Shown here: piece by piece, positions 1 to 5,805 of the stretch
How the letters are laid out: each line of letters begins with the position of its first letter
Numbering within the stretch: position 1 is the stretch's first letter
NCBI GenBank assembly: GCA_021801615.1
Contig: JAJYXS010000126.1
Location: forward strand, 1 to 6,165
Source: Actinomycetes bacterium
Lineage (GTDB): Bacteria > Actinomycetota > Acidimicrobiia > Acidimicrobiales > RAAP-2
Reading direction: 5' to 3'
Length of the DNA stretch: 6,165 nucleotides
Program-made: the position numbers and the translations under genes
Notes under the pieces: model-generated
Database searches by the model: none
Seen by the model: the letters and a program-made list of their open reading frames with translations, nothing else
What the model was told of the DNA's origin: nothing

Positions 1-227
1 GGGCCAGCCACCGGCGCTCCGAGCACAAGGGCACCGGGCCGAAGACCAAGACGGCCCCGAGCACCCCAGCCCGAGCCACCTCCCAGGTGCAGGGCACCAC
101 CTCCGCCACCACCTCGCAGCTGCGGGGCACCACCTCCGCCGCCACCTCGCAGGTGCAGAGGGCCGGCTCGGAGCCGCAGGGGGCAGAGGACCTTCGAGCC
201 CGAGCACCCGGGCCCGACCCGCCGTAG
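1..227 (+). CDS. C-terminal end of an unidentified Thr/Ser/Ala-rich protein (5' end outside the window)
   Basis: An open frame enters from the left edge (first full codon at 3) and ends with TAG at 225-227, giving 74 visible residues. Of the first 60 codons all but about two end in G or C, which the other two plus-strand frames do not match; this is the main reason to call it coding. The peptide begins with a basic stretch (ASHRRSEHKGTGPKTKTAP) and continues into Thr/Ser/Ala-rich 11-residue repeats of the type SQVQGTTSATT and SQLRGTTSAAT. It ends in a Pro/Ala/Gly/acidic tail. No transmembrane segment or catalytic motif is visible, so this is probably a disordered or low-complexity tail. I do not recognise the protein. 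It converges on the STAS gene to its right. Confidence 0.6.
   Translation, partial: ASHRRSEHKGTGPKTKTAPSTPARATSQVQGTTSATTSQLRGTTSAATSQVQRAGSEPQGAEDLRARAPGPDPP
84..155 (+). repeat. 33-bp tandem repeat coding 11-residue units
   Basis: CAG codons at 84, 117 and 150 begin two full 33-bp units and one partial unit. Both full units share GGCACCACCTCCGCC. The period is a multiple of three and in frame with the protein ending at 227, so the units encode SQ(V/L)(Q/R)GTTSA(T/A)T-type peptides. This is consistent with a coding repeat that expanded by slippage or recombination. Confidence 0.75.
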
Positions 228-246
228 GCCGGGCGGGGCCGGGTTT
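213..246 (+). terminator. Weak candidate terminator after the left-edge gene
   Basis: A GC stem CCCGCC (218-223) pairs with GGCGGG (232-237) across an 8-nt loop, overlapping the TAG stop. It is followed after a few bases by only three Ts (244-246). Position and stem fit a terminator but the U-tract is poor, so this is tentative. Confidence 0.2.
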
Positions 247-287
247 GGGGAACCTTGCCCGGCTGCAGGCATGGCGGAGGACCCGCG

Positions 288-346
288 GCCGGGTGGAGGC
301 CGGGTGGAAGCACCGCGGCCGGGTGGAGGAGCTTTGGCCGGCTGGA
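288..346 (+). repeat. Four short direct repeats, GCCGGGTGGA type
   Basis: GCCGGGTGGA occurs at 288-297, 299-308 and 318-327, and GCCGGCTGGA with one change at 337-346. Steps are 11, 19 and 19 bp. Copies 1 and 3 lie in a longer 17-bp direct repeat (283-299 and 313-329). They sit in the non-coding convergent gap between 228 and 505. They could be protein-binding iterons or a relic of a decayed coding repeat; function unknown. Confidence 0.55.
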
Positions 347-434
347 GAGAGGGCGCAGGGCGGCGGGAGGTCGTGCCGAAGCGCGCGGCCCGGGCCCGTG
401 CTTGGCTTTCATGCTCGCGCCGACGCCGCCGGAA

Positions 435-448
435 TGCGCAGCTGCGCA
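435..448. other. Perfect 14-bp palindrome
   Basis: TGCGCAGCTGCGCA is self-complementary without spacer. It lies in the convergent gap about 60 bp beyond the stop of the STAS gene, so a promoter-operator role is not obvious. It may be a regulatory site, part of a transcript end, or chance in a GC-rich spacer. Confidence 0.35.
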
Positions 449-505
449 CCGCGTGCGAGACGGGGTTTCGAGGGACGACGTCGGTATGCCAGAACCTCGA
501 GGCTC

Positions 506-949
506 TCACATCGCAGCGGTTGGTGACCCGAGCGGCTTCGGTTCGTCGTCGAGCAGGCCGGCCATTCCGGCGACCTCGAAGACGCGCCTCACCGAGCCGG
601 AGGCGCCTCGGATCGACATCGCGCCACCCGCGTTCTCCAGGGTGCGGCGGGCGGAGAGCAGCGCCGAGAGGCCTGTCCTGTCGAGGAAGGTCAGCCTGCG
701 GAGATCGACGATCACGTCGCGTGCGCCGATTCCGGCGAAGACCTCGCGGAGCTGCTCTGCGTACGCGAAGTCGAGACCTCCGCGGCACCGGACGACGACC
801 GGGCTGCCGAGGTCTGTCACCTCGGCGCTGAAGTGGTCCCACGCGAGGGTCTCGATTGGGCCGGGGTCGTTGCCGTGACCCGCGCTGCGGTGGGAGCCGC
901 CGGTATCCTCGGCCGGCGTTCGGCGAACTGGTGGGAGAGCGAGCTGCAT
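506..949 (-). CDS. STAS-domain protein, anti-sigma factor antagonist-like
   Basis: The protein has 147 residues. About 40 residues of low-complexity N-terminus precede a STAS domain (about 50-135) with the family pattern: VVVRCRGGLDF (strand and GxLD turn, D60), VIVDLRRLTFLD (79-90), TGLSALLSARR helix, and the closing SVRRVFEVAGMAGLL. Relatives such as SpoIIAA and RsbV bind anti-sigma kinases and are switched off when a Ser in the D-S-(S/T)-G motif is phosphorylated. Here the motif reads D90-R91-T92-G93: the usual phospho-Ser position is Arg, and only the following Thr could accept phosphate. Whether T92 is used cannot be told. The ATG at 949 has GAGAGG five bases upstream, which supports this start. 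No kinase, phosphatase or sigma factor gene is visible nearby. The gene may have its own promoter in 950-1197. Family call strong; pathway unknown. Confidence 0.85.
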   Translation of the reverse strand: MQLALPPVRRTPAEDTGGSHRSAGHGNDPGPIETLAWDHFSAEVTDLGSPVVVRCRGGLDFAYAEQLREVFAGIGARDVIVDLRRLTFLDRTGLSALLSARRTLENAGGAMSIRGASGSVRRVFEVAGMAGLLDDEPKPLGSPTAAM

Positions 950-1029
950 TGCGGCCTCTCATGCGCGGGTCCTCGGCGGCAGGGTCGGGACTGCGTCGCC
1001 GACGAACTCGACGTGCCGGACGCTCGCCG

Positions 1030-1053
1030 CCAGGTGCCTCCTCCAGCACCTGG
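1030..1053 (-). other. Strong hairpin upstream of the STAS gene
   Basis: CCAGGTGC (1030-1037) and GCACCTGG (1046-1053) form a perfect 8-bp stem with an 8-nt loop. On the minus-strand transcript the loop reads TGGAGGAG. No T-run follows in the minus direction, so it is not a standard terminator for the transporter gene. It lies about 80 bases upstream of the STAS start. It could be a 5'-leader structure or a dyad operator. Confidence 0.45.
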
Positions 1054-1057
1054 TACG

Positions 1058-1087
1058 AACCTACGGACGGCGGCACACGCCGCACAA
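1058..1087 (-). promoter_or_regulatory. Candidate promoter for the STAS gene
   Basis: On the minus strand TTGTGC (1082-1087) and TAGGTT (1058-1063) are separated by 18 bp, a plausible -35/-10 pair. The -10 fits the TANNNT pattern common in high-GC Gram-positives. The predicted start is near 1051, at the edge of the hairpin 1030-1053, leaving a leader of about 100 bases. Sequence match only. Confidence 0.3.
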
Positions 1088-1197
1088 GGGAAATTGGTCA
1101 TTGTCTCTTGCCTCTCTCGCGCACTCGCGCACTCGTGATCTCGTCTGTGCGCCGTTCGGCTGCGGGCTAGTGAGCTGGTCGATGACCGGGGTCGTGG

Positions 1198-3549
1198 TCA
1201 CTGCGCCTGGACCGCCCGTGAGGGCGCATCCGAGGAAGACGACGGAGAGGGGACTCCCGAACGCGGCCTCGGGCCTGTAGATGCATGGCGGCGTCCCACT
1301 GCCGCCGGCCACCAGTTCCACCGGCCGAGCAGGGAGACGACCGAGGGGACGAGCAAGGTCCTCACCAAGAAGGTGTCCATCAGGATGCCGAAGGCCAGGC
1401 CGAAGCCGATCGCGCGGATCTGGCTGCCACCAGGTCCTCCTCCCCCTGCGAAACCGATCACGGCGAAGCTGCCCGCCAGGATGATGCCCGCGGAAGTGAC
1501 GGTCGGCCCCGTCCTGCCGATCGCCTCGATCACCGCGGCTCGAAGCGTCCGCTGGTGCGCCTCCTCTCGGATGCGCGTCATCACCAGGATGTTGTAGTCC
1601 TCCCCCAGCGCGAGGAGGAAGATGAACATCAAGAACGGCAGGATGAACGTGAGACCATCGTCCCCCACGAGGTCGATGAACACGAGCGTCGAGAGGCCGA
1701 GCGCGGCGAAATAGGAGAGCGCCACGCTCACGATCAGGTACAGCGGGGCGACCGCGCTCCGAAGGACGAGCGCGAGAAGGATGCCGATCGCGACGATGGC
1801 GATCGGGATGACGTGGAGCAGGTCGTGGTTCGATGCGCTCGAGACGTCGTAGAGCGCCGCAGCCTCACCCGCCACGCCGCTCGCGTGCGCCCCTGACCTG
1901 GACGCCGCGGCGGCGACGACCCGGCGGATCCGTGGGGTTGCGTTCATCGCCGCGGTGCTCTGCTGGCCGCCGGCCACGAGCGAGGCCTCGAACTGCACGA
2001 TGCGTCCGCTCGTGCTCACGTAGAGCGCCTCTGCGCGGTAGGCGTTGTAGAGCGAGAGCGGCACGGCGGTGCCTGGAGGCTCCGCGGCGGGGAGCGCGGC
2101 CGGAGGGCCGAGCTTCGCGTGGAGCGCCGAGAGCTGGGTCGGGGTGATCGGCGTCCCGTTCGGATCGAGGGGACCTGAGAGCTCCTTGAACTGCTTGGAC
2201 GCCTCCAAGGAGCGCTGGGCCGTGGCGAGCGGTGCCGGGTCGCTCCACACCGACGCGGGATACGCGAGCACCAGATTGGCCGGGTTGGCGCTGGAGTGGG
2301 GGAACTCAGCGGCGAGGATCGCGTTGCCCTTGGCGACGCTGCTGCCGGCAGGCGCTGTGGTGGCCCCGCCGAACCCGGCGGAGTGGTAGCCGAGCGCGGC
2401 AACTGCGAGCGCGAGGAACACCACCACGCCCATGCCCAGGGTGACCGAGGGCCGCTGGACCAGGCGACCGGCGACCCGTCCCCACCATCCACGCCGGTCG
2501 TTGCCCGGGGCGACCCGGGTCGGCCAGAATGCCGCACGTCCGAAGATGGCGAGCAGCGCCGGCAGCAGGGTGAGCCCTGCCAGGAGCATCACCCCCATGC
2601 CGACCGCAAGCGGGATGCCGAGGTCGTGGTAGATGCCGAAGGTCGCGAACAGCAGGGTGAGCAGAGCCAGGATGACGGTGCCGGCGGACGCGCTGATCGA
2701 CTCCCCTACGCGCACGAGTGCGTAGACCACCGCGTCCTTGGGGTCCTTGCCGTCCCGGATCGCCTCGCGTACCCGGAACACCAAGAAGAGCCCGTAGTCG
2801 GTGCCCGCGCCCAGCATGAGCACGATCAGCAGGATGTCGGTGATCTCGGAGATCTTCAGGCCATGGGCGCCCAGTGCCCCGATGAAGCGGTAGGAGACCA
2901 CGAGCGCGAAGCCGGGCGGGACGAGCGTGATCAGCGCGGCGAGCGGTGCCCGGAAGATGACGAGCAGCAGGAGGATGATCAGCAGGAACGACAGACCCTG
3001 GATGCGCCCACCCGTCTTGTCCGAGCTCTTTTGGTTCGCGACGTTGGTCGCGACCGGGCCGGCCAGGTGCACCTCGAGGCCTGGGGGGGCGCGAACGTGT
3101 GTGACGGCAGCCTGCACGTGGTCGACGAGCGTCTTCTGGGCGCTGATGTCCGACGCGCTCACCGAGGCGGTCACGACGACCTCCGCGGCGGTGTCGTTGG
3201 GCGACACCCTGGCTTCTACCACCTTCAGCGCGCCAGGTACCCGGCGAAGTGACGCGACCTGCGTCTGGATCGCTCGCTGATCCGCAGGGGTCAGCGTCCC
3301 CTGCGACGTGGAGCTGACGACCAGGAGCTGGCTGTCGCCGATGGTGTTCCCCAGCAACGGCGCTGCCAGGGTCGCCGCCCGTTCGCTCGGAGCGCTGGCG
3401 GGCAGGAATTGGCTGTTGTTGTTGTTCACCTCGCTCGTCATCGAGGGCAGCGCCCTCGATGCGACGATCGCGAGGACGATCCACGCCAGCACGACGAGCA
3501 CCCGGAATCGCACGACGGCGCGCGCCAGCTGGCTGAAGGCTCGGTTCAC
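1198..3549 (-). CDS. MMPL family (RND superfamily) transporter
   Basis: The protein has 783 residues and a duplicated RND layout with about 12 membrane helices. TM1 is near 15-33, followed by a large outer loop (34-185). TM2-6 lie at about 186-337 and TM7 at 370-388. A second outer loop (389-577) precedes TM8-12 at about 577-740, and the C-terminal tail is short, Ser/Pro-rich and presumably cytoplasmic. The proton-relay pairs known from MmpL3 TM4 and TM10 are present: D251-Y252 in GAGTDYGLFLVFRVRE and D651-Y652 in ALGEDYNILVMTRIRE. Such proteins sit in the inner membrane and use proton motive force to export lipids, lipid-linked metabolites or drugs; the substrate here cannot be deduced. The GTG start is supported by AGGAGG eight bases upstream. 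The TetR gene ends 19 bp upstream, so the two genes are probably cotranscribed and the TetR protein likely controls export. The arrangement resembles ActII-type TetR/MMPL pairs, though those are divergent. Confidence 0.93.
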   Translation of the reverse strand: MNRAFSQLARAVVRFRVLVVLAWIVLAIVASRALPSMTSEVNNNNSQFLPASAPSERAATLAAPLLGNTIGDSQLLVVSSTSQGTLTPADQRAIQTQVASLRRVPGALKVVEARVSPNDTAAEVVVTASVSASDISAQKTLVDHVQAAVTHVRAPPGLEVHLAGPVATNVANQKSSDKTGGRIQGLSFLLIILLLLVIFRAPLAALITLVPPGFALVVSYRFIGALGAHGLKISEITDILLIVLMLGAGTDYGLFLVFRVREAIRDGKDPKDAVVYALVRVGESISASAGTVILALLTLLFATFGIYHDLGIPLAVGMGVMLLAGLTLLPALLAIFGRAAFWPTRVAPGNDRRGWWGRVAGRLVQRPSVTLGMGVVVFLALAVAALGYHSAGFGGATTAPAGSSVAKGNAILAAEFPHSSANPANLVLAYPASVWSDPAPLATAQRSLEASKQFKELSGPLDPNGTPITPTQLSALHAKLGPPAALPAAEPPGTAVPLSLYNAYRAEALYVSTSGRIVQFEASLVAGGQQSTAAMNATPRIRRVVAAAASRSGAHASGVAGEAAALYDVSSASNHDLLHVIPIAIVAIGILLALVLRSAVAPLYLIVSVALSYFAALGLSTLVFIDLVGDDGLTFILPFLMFIFLLALGEDYNILVMTRIREEAHQRTLRAAVIEAIGRTGPTVTSAGIILAGSFAVIGFAGGGGPGGSQIRAIGFGLAFGILMDTFLVRTLLVPSVVSLLGRWNWWPAAVGRRHASTGPRPRSGVPSPSSSSDAPSRAVQAQ

Positions 3550-3557
3550 GTGGGCAT

Positions 3558-3563
3558 CCTCCT
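3558..3563 (-). promoter_or_regulatory. Ribosome binding site of the MMPL gene
   Basis: A consensus AGGAGG on the minus strand lies eight bases before the GTG start at 3549, just after the TetR stop (3569-3571). It fixes the GTG as the start. The ATG closer to the site (3555-3557) opens only a three-codon frame that runs into TGA. Confidence 0.7.
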
Positions 3564-3568
3564 GAGGG

Positions 3569-4384
3569 TCACCCTCGCCCGACCGACGAGGAGCTTCCGG
3601 AGCGAGGGGTTCCGGAGCGAGGGGTTCCGGAGCGAGGGGTTCCGGACCGGGAGGCGCGCGACGGGGGACGGCGCGGGCGAGGGCGCGGCGCGGGATCGGC
3701 GATCAGGCCTGCCAGCTCGTCGAACGCGCGGTCGACGAGGGCTGGTAGCGGGGTCCTGTTCCCTTGTTGCCTCCAGCGGTTGAACGCCACTCGGAGCATC
3801 GCGACCGCAGCGGCGGCGGCGACGGCGGGGAACAGCCGTGTGGCGCCGTCGACCTGTGGCGCATCGACGACGTCCTCGGCGCCGGTCCGCCGTACGACGC
3901 CGGCAATGATCGAGCGCTCGAGGTCCGCGAACGCCGCCAGCTGTCGTGGAACGAGCACGTCGGGATAGGTCTGTACGAGCTGGATCCGCGTGGCCCAGTC
4001 GGCAAGGCGGCCAGGGGAGCGCTCGGCGGCAGCGACGACTCCCCTGAGCACCGCGTGGAGGGCCTGGAGCGTGGACTCCTCGGCGGGGCGTCGCGCCAAC
4101 TCGTCGGCGATGTGCTCACCGAGCTCGCGCCCGGGACCGACGAGCGCATCCTCCTTGCAGGAGAAGTAGTTGAAGAACGTCCGCTTGGAGACGCCTGCAG
4201 CTTCGGTGATGTCCTCGACGGTGGCCTCGTGCAGGCCCCGTTCCTCGACGAGGCGGAGCGCAGCGCTGCGCAGCGCGCGTCGCACCGCGTCTTTCTTGTG
4301 CTCCCGGCGCCCCTGCGCGTCGGCGAGCTCCTCGGCGTCGAGCCGGGCATCTCCCCGTCCGGAGCTGTTGGGCGAGATTTGCAC
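3569..4384 (-). CDS. TetR family transcriptional regulator
   Basis: A one-component repressor, 271 residues from the GTG at 4384. The N-terminal DNA-binding domain is at about 28-83: helix RRALRSAALRLVEERG, then the helix-turn-helix TVEDITEAAGVSKRTFFNYF and the KEDAL segment, all typical of the family. The helical ligand and dimer domain follows (about 90-228). It is variable and gives no ligand, but resembles the C-terminal domains of actinobacterial TetR proteins beside exporters. The tail (229-271) is Pro/Arg/Ser-rich, with three SGTPR units from a 15-bp DNA repeat; it is longer than usual for the family and probably disordered. The start is uncertain. A TTG at 4393 would add three residues but lies inside a palindrome and has no Shine-Dalgarno. 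The GTG at 4384 fits a leaderless start behind TAGAGT. The MMPL gene follows after 19 bp. It most likely represses itself and the transporter until a ligand binds. Confidence 0.9.
   Translation of the reverse strand: MQISPNSSGRGDARLDAEELADAQGRREHKKDAVRRALRSAALRLVEERGLHEATVEDITEAAGVSKRTFFNYFSCKEDALVGPGRELGEHIADELARRPAEESTLQALHAVLRGVVAAAERSPGRLADWATRIQLVQTYPDVLVPRQLAAFADLERSIIAGVVRRTGAEDVVDAPQVDGATRLFPAVAAAAAVAMLRVAFNRWRQQGNRTPLPALVDRAFDELAGLIADPAPRPRPRRPPSRASRSGTPRSGTPRSGTPRSGSSSSVGRG
3601..3645 (-). repeat. 15-bp tandem repeat (three copies) in the TetR tail
   Basis: AGCGAGGGGTTCCGG is repeated exactly at 3601-3615, 3616-3630 and 3631-3645, with a degenerate partial unit to the left (about 3588-3600). 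In the TetR frame on the minus strand it encodes SGTPR-type units. Exact copies of in-frame length suggest recent slippage and possible copy-number variation between strains. Confidence 0.85.
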
Positions 4385-4397
4385 TGGGTGCAACTCT
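4375..4397. promoter_or_regulatory. Near-perfect 23-bp inverted repeat, likely TetR operator
   Basis: On the plus strand AGATTTGCAC (4375-4384), a 3-bp spacer and GTGCAACTCT (4388-4397) form an inverted repeat matching at 9 of 10 positions per arm. The inner arms TTGCAC and GTGCAA are perfect as read on the minus strand. It overlaps the possible start codons of the TetR gene and a TAGAGT -10-like hexamer. Size and position are what is expected for an autorepressing TetR dimer site. Binding is inferred. Confidence 0.65.
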
Positions 4398-4398
4398 A
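4393..4398 (-). promoter_or_regulatory. Candidate -10 element of the tetR-MMPL operon
   Basis: TAGAGT on the minus strand fits TANNNT. Transcription would start near 4384-4386, on or next to the GTG at 4384, giving a leaderless mRNA. No convincing -35 hexamer is visible. The element overlaps the right arm of the inverted repeat, so a bound repressor would block it. Confidence 0.35.
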
Positions 4399-4451
4399 CA
4401 GGTCCGAGCTGGGGAAGCCCGTTCGGGCGCAGCGCACTCGGGTGGGGGTCT

Positions 4452-4466
4452 CCGCGACCGTCGCGG
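4452..4466. other. Perfect 15-bp dyad in the tetR upstream region
   Basis: CCGCGAC and GTCGCGG flank a single C. It lies about 60-80 bp upstream of the likely TetR start, a plausible place for a second regulator or an RNA hairpin. GC-rich dyads arise easily by chance here. Confidence 0.35.
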
Positions 4467-4474
4467 CACGAAGC

Positions 4475-4492
4475 GGCGGTGAGCTCGCCGCC
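4475..4492. other. Near-palindrome of 18 bp in the tetR upstream region
   Basis: GGCGGTGAGCTCGCCGCC is self-complementary except for one position pair (4480/4487). It overlaps the first unit of the 26-bp repeats and contains a central GAGCTC. It could be a binding site or part of the end structure of the nadA transcript. Confidence 0.3.
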
Positions 4493-4566
4493 TTGCCTCG
4501 CCCCGTCGGACAGCGCCTTGCCTGGCCTTCTCGGGCGGCCCGCCTTGCCTCGCCCCTCGGGCGGTC
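4489..4566. repeat. Three imperfect ~26-bp tandem repeats between tetR and nadA
   Basis: Units begin with CGCCTTGCCT at 4489, 4514 and 4541. Units 1 and 3 continue identically as CGCCCC; units 2 and 3 share CTCGGGCGG (4530-4538, 4556-4564). Unit lengths are 25, 27 and 26 bp. They lie after the nadA stop and upstream of the TetR start. The lengths are not multiples of three and no frame is supported, so this is a non-coding repeat. Confidence 0.65.
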
Positions 4567-4605
4567 CGCCGAGCGCCTCCTACCTTTTCGCCGTGAGAGC
4601 CGGCG
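4556..4605 (-). terminator. GC hairpins after nadA, possible transcript end
   Basis: Just after the nadA stop, CGCCG (4589-4593) can pair with CGGCG (4601-4605) across a 7-nt loop. Further on, CTCGGGCGG (4556-4564) can pair with CCGCCGAG (4566-4573) with one bulge and a tight loop. Neither is followed by a T-run on the minus transcript, so intrinsic termination is weakly supported. Read-through into tetR is possible. Confidence 0.22.
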
Positions 4606-4615
4606 GAACCGAGGA

Positions 4616-5785
4616 TCAGGTGATCTCGAGCATCCGCTGGAGGGCGACGCGCGCCCAGCTCGCGGTCTCCTCGTCCACGGTGATGCGGTTGCGCACCTCT
4701 CCCTCCACGAGCCCCTCAAGCACCCACGCGAGGTGCATGGGGTCGATGCGCGACATCGTCGCGCACGGGCAGACGAGCGGGTCCAGGCAGACGACCGTCT
4801 TGTCGGGGTGCTCGTCGCCGAGCCGTTTCACGAGGTGGATCTCGGTGGCGACGCCGAGCACGGAGCCGGCTGGCGCGGCGCGGACCGCTCGGATGATGTG
4901 GTCCGTGGAGCCGACCTCGTCGGCGAGCTCGACCACCTCGTGCGCGCACTCGGGGTGCACCAGCACGATCCCGTCTGGGTGCTCGGAACGGAAGGCCGCG
5001 ACGTGCTCGGGCCGGAACCGCTGATGGACCGAGCAGTGGCCCTTCCACAGGAGCAGCCGCGCGGTCTTCACCTCCGCCTCGGTGAGCCCGCCGAGGTCGC
5101 GCCGCGGGTCCCACACCGCCATCTCCTCTGCGCTGTAGCCGAGGTCGAACCCGGTGTTGCGCCCGAGGTGCTGGTCGGGGAAGAAGACGACCTTGTCGGC
5201 GCGGGGTTCCCCTGCCTGCGAGCCCTGTCCGGACGATGCAGCGGGCCCCCCAGGCCCGGCCGACATCCGGGGGGACGGCGCGAGCGCCCAGCGCAGGACG
5301 GCGCGGGCGTTCGAGGAGGTGCAGACGGCGCCGCCGCGCCGGCCGACGAAGGCCTTCAGGGCGGCGGCCGAGTTGATGTAGGTGATCGGGAGGACGCGCT
5401 CTGCGTCCGTCACGCGGGCGAGCGCGTCCCATGCGTCCTCGACCTCGTCGATGTGGGCCATGTCGGCCATCGAGCAGCCCGCGTTCAGGTCCGGGAGGAG
5501 GACCTTCTGGTCCGGTGCGGTCAGGATGTCGGCGGCCTCGGCCATGAAGTGGACGCCGCAGAAGACGACGAACTCTGCGTCTCGGCGAGCTGCGGCGACG
5601 CGGGAGAGGGCGAAGGAGTCGCCTCGGGCGTCCGCCCATACCATGACGTCGTCGCGCTGGTAGTGGTGGCCAAGGACGAGCACGCGGTCGCCAAGACGGC
5701 GTTTCGCGGCACCGATCCATTTCGCGAGTTGGTCCGGGGACGCGCTGGTGTAGCGATCCGGGAGGGGACGTTGGAGCCTGATCAC
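4616..5785 (-). CDS. nadA: Quinolinate synthase NadA
   Basis: NadA condenses iminoaspartate (from NadB) with dihydroxyacetone phosphate to make quinolinate, the precursor used by NadC in de novo NAD synthesis; it is a cytoplasmic 4Fe-4S enzyme. The protein has 389 residues. Recognisable segments in order are LGHHYQRDDV (38-47), FCGVHFMAEAADIL (75-88), LPDLNAGCSMADM (97-109), PITYINSAAALKAF (133-146), CTSSNA (155-160), FFPDQHLGRNTG (201-212), WKGHCSVHQRF (247-257), VHPEC (276-280) and CPCATM (339-344). The likely cluster ligands are C104, C251 and C341; the 90-residue spacing of the last two agrees with my recollection of the Bacillus-type enzyme. A Gly/Ser/Pro-rich insertion (about 170-196) separates RWAL from DKVVFFPDQHL and explains the extra length. 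The GTG start at 5785 has AGGGGG eight bases upstream. No nadB or nadC is recognisable here. Confidence 0.96.
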   Translation of the reverse strand: MIRLQRPLPDRYTSASPDQLAKWIGAAKRRLGDRVLVLGHHYQRDDVMVWADARGDSFALSRVAAARRDAEFVVFCGVHFMAEAADILTAPDQKVLLPDLNAGCSMADMAHIDEVEDAWDALARVTDAERVLPITYINSAAALKAFVGRRGGAVCTSSNARAVLRWALAPSPRMSAGPGGPAASSGQGSQAGEPRADKVVFFPDQHLGRNTGFDLGYSAEEMAVWDPRRDLGGLTEAEVKTARLLLWKGHCSVHQRFRPEHVAAFRSEHPDGIVLVHPECAHEVVELADEVGSTDHIIRAVRAAPAGSVLGVATEIHLVKRLGDEHPDKTVVCLDPLVCPCATMSRIDPMHLAWVLEGLVEGEVRNRITVDEETASWARVALQRMLEIT

Positions 5786-5793
5786 GTGTCGAA

Positions 5794-5805
5794 CCCCCTT
5801 TGGGG
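5794..5805 (-). promoter_or_regulatory. nadA ribosome binding site within a small hairpin
   Basis: On the minus strand AGGGGG (5794-5799) lies eight bases before the nadA GTG. The preceding CCCC (5802-5805) can pair with the GGGG of this site across a 3-nt AAA loop, so the site may be partly hidden. The stem is only four pairs. Confidence 0.4.

Noticed and set aside
817..1101. Minus-strand 94-codon ORF between the MMPL and STAS genes
   Set aside because: It overlaps the STAS gene in another frame, has a weaker third-position GC pattern and no domain; the STAS frame is clearly the real one.
2296..3484. Large open frames on both strands inside the MMPL gene (plus 2296-3252, minus 2306-3484)
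   Set aside because: They are out-of-frame or antisense shadows of the transporter; their translations are Arg/Gly/Asp-rich with no motif, while the MMPL frame has membrane helices and proton-relay motifs.
4393..4393. TTG at 4391-4393 as the TetR start
   Set aside because: It lies within the inverted repeat and the -10-like hexamer and has no Shine-Dalgarno; the GTG nine bases downstream fits a leaderless start better. The protein differs by only three residues.
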